A stretch of DNA of 6,203 nucleotides from a bacterium (GTDB lineage Bacteria; Planctomycetota; UBA1135; UBA2386), in contig DRKG01000544.1 in the NCBI GenBank assembly GCA_011051855.1, forward strand, positions 1-6,203, read 5' to 3'. Made by a program: the position numbers and the translations under genes. The first letter of the stretch is position 1. Each line of letters starts with the position of its first letter. Positions 1 through 4,562 of the stretch are shown piece by piece. The notes under the pieces were generated by a model, which saw nothing but the letters and a program-made list of their open reading frames with translations, was not told where the DNA came from and ran no database searches.

Positions 1-1047
1 GTTCGACTGGCTCTGCGTCCAGGCGATGTCGTGGTCGAACGTGATGTCGTCGGCATCCGCCGAGACCGACGTGTAGGCGGTCGTCTGCGCGTTGCCCCAC
101 GACGCGGTGGTGTGGCTGACGTCGTGGATGTTCACCAGGTCGCTGACGACCTGCCAGCGCGAGCCGCTGACCGAACCGTAGTTCGTGTAGAACTTGCCGG
201 CGTCGGGCGCCATGCCGCGCACCGCCGGGTTGCTGGTGCCGTTGCCGAACACGATGCCGGCGGTCGCGTGGCCGTGCGATTGCGCAGCACCACCGCTGCG
301 CACGTTGGTGGCGCCACCGGTGAAGTCCGGGTGCGTGGCCTCGATGCCTTCGTAGATGTGCGCATTGACGCCGGTGCCGGTGAAACCGCCCTGCGATTCG
401 ACGTAGTTGCCACCGCCCTGGATGCGGGCGTTGTCCATGTCCTCGCCGGTCTCGGTCCAGCGGTCGATCCACAGCACTTCGTCCATGGCCGCGACCTGCA
501 GGAGTTGCGGACCGGTCAGCGTGACCGTGAACAGCAGGCTGCCGAAGTGTTCGTCGTCGACGACACCGCCGATGGCGCGGATGCCGGCGGCGAGCGCCGG
601 CTTGTCGCGATGCTTGTCGGCGACGACCAGATTGTAGCGCACCGGCGCGTCATCCTCCCAGGCGTGCGCCTGCAGCAGTTCCGGTTCGAGTCGGAATGCC
701 GGCTGGTAGTCGCCGACCCAACGCACCGATTCACCCTGCCGCAGCCGCGCGACGTCGGCTTCCCCGATGCGCACCACGTAGGCGTTGTCGGGAAGGTAGC
801 CGATCACCTGGCCCGCACATGCGGCGATCCAATCGCGGTCAGCCTGGGTCGGGACGGCCGCGAACTGCACGATGTGCAGCCGCAACGCCTCGGTGGCGCG
901 CAGCGCGAGCGGCACCGCGGGCTGCTCGACGACCGGATCGAACGAGTCGTAGCGCAGACGAATCGTATGGCCCGGCTGCGCCTGGGCGGGAACGGAAACA
1001 GCGACGGCGGCGGCGAGCACTACCGCTCGAGGAAGGGAACGGAGCAT
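1..1047 (-). CDS. Secreted subtilisin-like S8 serine peptidase (3' end outside window)
   Basis: Reading down from an ATG at 1047 gives 349 uninterrupted codons to the window edge, so the C-terminal part is missing. Residues 1-23 look like a Sec signal peptide: Arg at 3 and 7, a hydrophobic Ala/Val core, and a likely cut after AQA (21-23). Residues about 53-120 (LHIVQF, then GYLPDNAYVVRI, then VRWVGDYQPAFRL) and about 137-197 (RYNLVVADKH to EVLWIDRW) resemble two successive propeptide or inhibitor-like repeats, as in fervidolysin-type secreted subtilases. The catalytic domain starts near 220: GTGVNAHIYEGIEATHPDF at 224-242 is the Asp block and SHGHATAGI at 257-265 is the His block, with His258 the likely catalytic residue; RGMAPDAG at 277-284 is typical of S8. 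Ungapped alignment places Tyr232 at the usual catalytic Asp, with Glu233 next to it. The Ser block is not visible. The product would be a protein-degrading enzyme outside the cytoplasm. It lies 116 nt after a kinase gene and may have its own promoter. The family call is firm; activity is not certain. Confidence 0.88.
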   Translation of the reverse strand, partial: MLRSLPRAVVLAAAVAVSVPAQAQPGHTIRLRYDSFDPVVEQPAVPLALRATEALRLHIVQFAAVPTQADRDWIAACAGQVIGYLPDNAYVVRIGEADVARLRQGESVRWVGDYQPAFRLEPELLQAHAWEDDAPVRYNLVVADKHRDKPALAAGIRAIGGVVDDEHFGSLLFTVTLTGPQLLQVAAMDEVLWIDRWTETGEDMDNARIQGGGNYVESQGGFTGTGVNAHIYEGIEATHPDFTGGATNVRSGGAAQSHGHATAGIVFGNGTSNPAVRGMAPDAGKFYTNYGSVSGSRWQVVSDLVNIHDVSHTTASWGNAQTTAYTSVSADADDITFDHDIAWTQSQSN

Positions 1048-1089
1048 GGTGGAGGTTCGATACGTATGGTCGAGGGCAGGCGAGACTGG

Positions 1090-1106
1090 GGATCATAACC
1101 CGATCC
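1090..1106. repeat. Short inverted repeat over the candidate -10
   Basis: GGATC and GATCC arms of 5 bp flank a 7-nt centre and span the candidate -10 of the peptidase gene. It is a possible operator or small hairpin. The stem is too short, and lacks a following T-run, to be called a terminator. Two other small perfect palindromes lie in the same gap: ATACGTAT at 1060-1067 and GCAGATCTGC at 1143-1152. Such short palindromes can arise by chance. Confidence 0.25.
1092..1097 (-). promoter_or_regulatory. Possible -10 element for the peptidase gene
   Basis: On the minus strand this reads TATGAT, five of six matches to the sigma-70 -10 consensus, in a gap that is less GC-rich than its surroundings. 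It would place a transcript start near 1085 and a leader of about 38 nt before the peptidase ATG at 1047. No good -35 hexamer is visible at 15-18 bp spacing, so this is only a candidate; it could be activator-dependent or fortuitous. Confidence 0.3.
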
Positions 1107-1163
1107 ATGCAGAAAGCGGGTTGGCTGGCCACGTTGGACTGTGCAGATCTGCCTGCCGATACG

Positions 1164-2654
1164 TCAGACCGCACCGACGCGGATCGTGATGCGGGCCCCC
1201 GGATCCCCGTCGTCGACGAGGATGTGGCCGCCGTGCGCGGTGACGATGCGGTGCACGATCGCGAGCCCGAGACCCGTGCCGGCACCGGGCGACTTGGTGG
1301 TGAAGAACGGCTCGAACACGCGCTCGCGCAACTCGGGCGGAATGCCGCTGCCGGCGTCGCACAGGGTGATCTCCAGGTCCGCGCCGCGCCGGCACACGCG
1401 CAGGTCGACACTGCCGCCGGACGGGCTGGCATCGAGCGCGTTGCGCAGCAGATTGAAGAACACCTGCCGCCACTCGGCGGGATCGCCCTCGATGCGCAGG
1501 TCTTCGCCCGCGGCGCAATCGACGCGAACCGTGACCCCGGATGCCTTCGCCTGGTGCGCGAACAGCTTGACGACCTCGCTCGCCTGCTCGCCGATGTCGA
1601 ACACTTCGCGCCCGCGCTCGTCCTGATGCGCGAGCCGCAGCAGCGTCGACGTGATGTCGCGCGCGCGCATCGCTTCCTTGCGCAGGATCTGCAGGTATTC
1701 GGCCATGCCGCGCCCATCGCCTCCGCGTTCGAGGTCGCGCAACATCCCGTCGCTGCAAGCGACGATGCTGGCCAGCGGATTGTTGATCTCGTGCGCGATG
1801 CCGGCCGCGAGCGTGCCGAGTTCGGCCAACCGCGCGCTGCGCAGCACTTCCTTCGAACGTTCCTCTACGCGCCGCTCGAGCTCCACGCGACTGCGATGCA
1901 GTTCGCCGGCCATCGTGCCGAACGCGTGCGCCAACTGGCCGAGTTCATCGTTGCGGTGCACGGCCGGCTCGAGGTCGAGTTCGCCCTGCCCGAACCTCTC
2001 GGTGACGGCGCGCAGATCCTCGACCGGCTGTAGCACCCGGCGCGACAGGAGCCAACCGAGCGCGCCGACGGTGAGCACGCTGGCGATGCCGAGCACCACC
2101 AGCAGCAGGAACATGCGGTCCGTGCGCCGGTCGAGTTCGGCACCGATCTGCCGGCTCTCGCTGTCGACCGCGTGGGCGATCGCGTTCGCCGCGTGCAGCG
2201 CCGCCGTGACCTCTCCCTCCATCTCGCCCAACGTGCGCCCGGCAGCGAAACCGCGCCGGAGCTGCTGCAACGTCTCTCTCACGCGGGTGAACAGGGCACG
2301 TTCGTCGTCGTCGTGCTCGGGCGCTGACGGATCCGACGCGCGCGCGAACCGCTGCAGCGTCGCCGTCGCCGCGGCGCAGTGCTGACGAACGTCGGCCATC
2401 ACCAGCGGGTGGCTCTGCGCATCACCATCGGGAACTGCCTGCTGCCAAGTGGCGACGCCGCGCAGTTCCTCGACCACCGCGCGCGCCAACGCCACCTCGC
2501 GCAACTCCTCGAACAACCGCACGACGTCGAGGTGCACACTGCGGGCCATCGACAGCTCGGCCGCGACGCCGCTCACCACCACCAACGCCAGCCAGCACAG
2601 CGCCAGCAGCACGGCGCGCCGCAGCGATCTACGAGGCAAGCGGTCAATCGCCAC
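1164..2654 (-). CDS. Membrane sensor histidine kinase with HAMP domain
   Basis: This 496-residue protein is a two-component sensor that autophosphorylates on His and would pass the phosphate to a response regulator. In order it has: TM1 at about 12-33; an extracytoplasmic, probably helical region at about 34-180 with no recognised ligand domain; TM2 at about 181-204; a HAMP linker at about 204-257; a short coiled coil; HisKA with GIAHEINNPLASI, where His288 is the phosphoacceptor; and an HATPase_c domain. The ATPase shows the N box (QVFFNLLRNALDA, Asn401 and Asn405), G1 (DAGSGIPP, 433-440), F box (VFEPFFTTK, 447-455) and G2 (GAGTGLGLAIV, 457-467), all intact. The HEINNP H box and lack of a receiver domain suggest an NtrB/HPK4-like kinase. 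The start is GTG at 2654, chosen because GGAGG lies 4 nt upstream, inside the end of the YceI-like gene; the two genes overlap by 11 nt. No response regulator is present in the window, so its target is unknown. It is the last gene of the overlapping series. Confidence 0.95.
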   Translation of the reverse strand: MAIDRLPRRSLRRAVLLALCWLALVVVSGVAAELSMARSVHLDVVRLFEELREVALARAVVEELRGVATWQQAVPDGDAQSHPLVMADVRQHCAAATATLQRFARASDPSAPEHDDDERALFTRVRETLQQLRRGFAAGRTLGEMEGEVTAALHAANAIAHAVDSESRQIGAELDRRTDRMFLLLVVLGIASVLTVGALGWLLSRRVLQPVEDLRAVTERFGQGELDLEPAVHRNDELGQLAHAFGTMAGELHRSRVELERRVEERSKEVLRSARLAELGTLAAGIAHEINNPLASIVACSDGMLRDLERGGDGRGMAEYLQILRKEAMRARDITSTLLRLAHQDERGREVFDIGEQASEVVKLFAHQAKASGVTVRVDCAAGEDLRIEGDPAEWRQVFFNLLRNALDASPSGGSVDLRVCRRGADLEITLCDAGSGIPPELRERVFEPFFTTKSPGAGTGLGLAIVHRIVTAHGGHILVDDGDPGARITIRVGAV

Positions 2655-3351
2655 GACGCCTCCGCCAGGCCAGATCCAGGCCCACGGTCACGTCGATCCG
2701 CGTGCGCCCCCACGACAGCCACGACGGCAGCAACCACGACGGGCGCAGCCAGGGTCGTTGGTAGAGTCCGTACGGCAGCGCGGCGACGGTGCCGTGCCCC
2801 TGGGTCCGCAAGCGCCGGCCGGGCAGTTCGCAGCGCCAGAGTTCGACCGGCTGCAACAGCACCCGTGCACCGAGCTGGGCCGTGCCGAGCCACCGGTCCT
2901 GTTCGACCCCGGCCAGATCGCAGCGGGTGACCGCCACGCGCCGCGAGCGCAACTGCAGCGGCAGGTCGCCGAGCACGCCGAGCACGTCGCGGGCGCGCGC
3001 CCCGGCGGGAACGGATTCGAGCAGTTCCAGCGACGCGAGATCGAGTTCGAGTTCGAGCGTGCCCGAGTCCGGATCGTCCGCGGCACCGAGCGTCATGCGC
3101 CCGACCAGGCGCGGGCAACGGGCCAGCATGCGCCGGTCGCCGACCTCGACCAGAAACCGCACGCTGGAACGTTCCGCGTCGAGTTCGTAATCGCGCCGGC
3201 GCCGCGAGGGACGCGCCCCGTGCAACCTCGGCAGCGCGACCGAGCGCGCACGTTCGGGCGGCGGCGCGACGGTCTTCGGCCGCGCGTGCGGCACGAAGCA
3301 GGCGATGCCGACCAACAGCGGCCCGAACACCAACAGGTCGGGCCCCCTCAC
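2644..3351 (-). CDS. Membrane-anchored YceI-like (lipid/polyisoprenoid-binding type) protein
   Basis: The 235-residue product begins with a short N-terminus, then one hydrophobic segment (about 5-20, PDLLVFGPLLVGIACFV), a basic Pro/Arg-rich linker (about 21-52) and a beta-rich domain from about 55 to 230. The domain opens YELDAERSSVRFLVEV (55-70), continues with GRMTLG (84-89) and an alternating GTLELELDLASLEL (97-110), and ends with VTVGLDLAWR (221-230). This spacing resembles the YceI fold, a lipocalin-like barrel that binds isoprenoid or similar lipids. Similarity is by pattern only and the usual signal peptide is replaced by what looks like an uncleaved anchor. Positions 201-214 carry a Trp-rich pentapeptide repeat not expected in the family. 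The start is GTG at 3351 in a GTGA overlap with the oxidoreductase stop, with GGGGA 7 nt upstream; the open frame continues upstream to 3771 but only as antiphase sequence inside the oxidoreductase. Tight coupling suggests it handles a substrate or product of the neighbouring enzyme or transporter. It could also be another barrel family. Confidence 0.6.
   Translation of the reverse strand: MRGPDLLVFGPLLVGIACFVPHARPKTVAPPPERARSVALPRLHGARPSRRRRDYELDAERSSVRFLVEVGDRRMLARCPRLVGRMTLGAADDPDSGTLELELDLASLELLESVPAGARARDVLGVLGDLPLQLRSRRVAVTRCDLAGVEQDRWLGTAQLGARVLLQPVELWRCELPGRRLRTQGHGTVAALPYGLYQRPWLRPSWLLPSWLSWGRTRIDVTVGLDLAWRRRRGD
2659..2663 (-). promoter_or_regulatory. Ribosome binding site of the histidine kinase
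   Basis: GGAGG on the minus strand, 4 nt before the GTG at 2654 and inside the last codons of the YceI-like gene. The spacing is short but the match is strong, and it supports this GTG over later in-frame starts. Confidence 0.55.
2710..2751 (-). repeat. Degenerate 15-nt tandem repeat encoding a Trp-Leu-x-Pro-Ser motif
   Basis: On the minus strand the units are TGGCTGCGCCCGTCG, TGGTTGCTGCCGTCG and a shortened TGGCTGTCG, followed by another TGG. They encode WLRPS, WLLPS, WLS and W at residues 201-214 of the YceI-like protein. The repeat stays in frame, so it reads as a coding duplication rather than a separate element. Confidence 0.7.
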
Positions 3352-4562
3352 GAACCGGTCCCCGCAAACTGCCGCCAGAACGACGGTCGCCACAACTCGC
3401 GCGGGTGGGCCGAATCCCCGCTCAGCGTCACCGCCAGATCGGCCAGCGACGGCCAGCGGCGCAGCGCCGCGAGCACGCGGTGCACCACCCATGGTGAACG
3501 CAGGCCGCGCTGCAGAATCCGCGCCACACGCAGGCGCGGCGCGATCTCGCGGCGGCGCTCGCGGCAATAGCCGGCCATCGCGGCTGTTTCGCGCGCGGGT
3601 TCTGCCAGCGCCAGCAGCAGCGCGCGGCCGAGAGCGCGCGCCGAGAACAACGCGAAGTAGATGCCCTCGCCGGTCAACGGGTCGACGTAGCCGGCGGCGT
3701 CGCCGACCAACGCCGCCCCTGGAACCGTCTGGCGCCGCGTCGAGAACGCAAACGGCCCGACCCCGCGCCACGGCGTGATCCGCCCGGCCTCGGCCAGGCG
3801 TTCGGCGAAGCGCGGCGCGGCGTCGAGGTGTCGTGCGACGAACCCGTCCCAGTCGACGCCAGAGCGCTCCCGCAGCCGGTCCTGCGGCAACACCAGATTC
3901 ACTCCGAACAGGCCTTCGTCGACGGTCGTCGCGGCGAAGAAGCCGCAGCGCAGCAGGTGGACCTCGGCGGTCGCCTCCGGCTGCACGCCGCGGTAGTGCG
4001 CGACCAGCGCGAACTGCCGCAGCCAGGTGTCCTGGCGCTGCAGGCCGAGCGCCCGCGCGACCCGCGAGTGCACGCCGTCGGCCCCGACGACGAATCGCGC
4101 GGCGACCTCGATCGATCGGCCGTCGGCGTCGCGCAGGCGGGCGCCGACGACCCTACCGTGGCCATCGCGCAGCACGTCGTCGCAGGTGTGGCGCGCCAGG
4201 AACGTCGCACCTGCGCGTTCGGCAGCCTGGAGCAGCGCGTGGTCGAAGACCGCGCGCCGCACCCCGAAGCCGTGCGGAGCCACCGCCTCGCACACCGCCC
4301 GGAACCGACCGAGTGCCGGGCGTTCGCCGTCGTAGAGCCGCATGCCGTCGACGCGGTGGGCGCCGAGCTCGGTCATGAGGTCCTTCAGCTCCAGCTCCTC
4401 CAGCAACGGCTGGCACTGCGGACTGAGGAACTCGCCGCACGGCTTGTCGCGCGGGAAGGACTTGCGGTCGGCGACCAGCACGTGGACCCCCGCCGCCGCC
4501 AACTGCCGGGCCAGCGCGCTACCGGCCGGGCCGGCGCCGATCACCAGCACGTCAGCGCGCAC
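3348..4562 (-). CDS. FAD-dependent oxidoreductase, geranylgeranyl reductase-like family
   Basis: This 404-residue flavoprotein has the ordered motifs of the geranylgeranyl reductase (ChlP-like) branch of the FAD monooxygenase superfamily. The dinucleotide-binding strand is ADVLVIGAGPAGSALARQL, with GAGPAG at 9-14. It is followed by the substrate-side signature FPRDKPCGEFLSPQ (36-49), the second flavin motif VVGADGVHSRVA (158-169) and GDAAGYVDPLTGEGI (287-301), which contacts the flavin. A basic, Trp-containing C-terminal tail follows from about 340. Members reduce double bonds of isoprenoid chains or oxidise and reduce aromatic or polyketide intermediates; the substrate here cannot be read from sequence. 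The chosen start is GTG at 4562, 9 nt after GGAGG, giving an 11-nt overlap with the transporter. Upstream in-frame GTGs at 4592, 4586, 4571 and 4568 would add a basic stretch (MTVRRRRVVT) that is not part of the fold and would sit before or on the ribosome site. The product is probably cytoplasmic or peripheral to the membrane, acting on a hydrophobic substrate. Confidence 0.9.
   Translation of the reverse strand: MRADVLVIGAGPAGSALARQLAAAGVHVLVADRKSFPRDKPCGEFLSPQCQPLLEELELKDLMTELGAHRVDGMRLYDGERPALGRFRAVCEAVAPHGFGVRRAVFDHALLQAAERAGATFLARHTCDDVLRDGHGRVVGARLRDADGRSIEVAARFVVGADGVHSRVARALGLQRQDTWLRQFALVAHYRGVQPEATAEVHLLRCGFFAATTVDEGLFGVNLVLPQDRLRERSGVDWDGFVARHLDAAPRFAERLAEAGRITPWRGVGPFAFSTRRQTVPGAALVGDAAGYVDPLTGEGIYFALFSARALGRALLLALAEPARETAAMAGYCRERRREIAPRLRVARILQRGLRSPWVVHRVLAALRRWPSLADLAVTLSGDSAHPRELWRPSFWRQFAGTGS
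3359..3363 (-). promoter_or_regulatory. Ribosome binding site of the YceI-like gene
   Basis: GGGGA on the minus strand, 7 nt before the GTG at 3351 and inside the last codons of the oxidoreductase. Together with the GTGA stop/start junction it fixes the start of the YceI-like gene and suggests reinitiation by ribosomes ending the upstream gene. Confidence 0.45.

Noticed and set aside
31..1098. Long plus-strand open frame opposite the peptidase gene (355 codons)
   Set aside because: Its Arg/Val/Asp-rich product has no recognisable domain, and the minus strand over the same bases encodes a clear signal peptide and S8 motifs. Long antisense frames are common in GC-rich DNA.
1143..1152. GCAGATCTGC palindrome just after the kinase stop as a terminator
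   Set aside because: A 10-bp palindrome has no room for a loop and no T-run follows on the minus strand.
696..2033. Plus-strand open frame of 445 codons opposite the peptidase start and kinase gene
   Set aside because: Low-complexity Arg/Ala product with no motifs, fully antisense to the kinase, whose HisKA and ATPase motifs are intact.
2644..3771. Longer version of the YceI-like gene starting at 3771
   Set aside because: The extra 140 residues are Arg/Ala/Gly-rich and lie out of phase inside the oxidoreductase gene; the GTG at 3351 has a ribosome site and makes the standard GTGA overlap.
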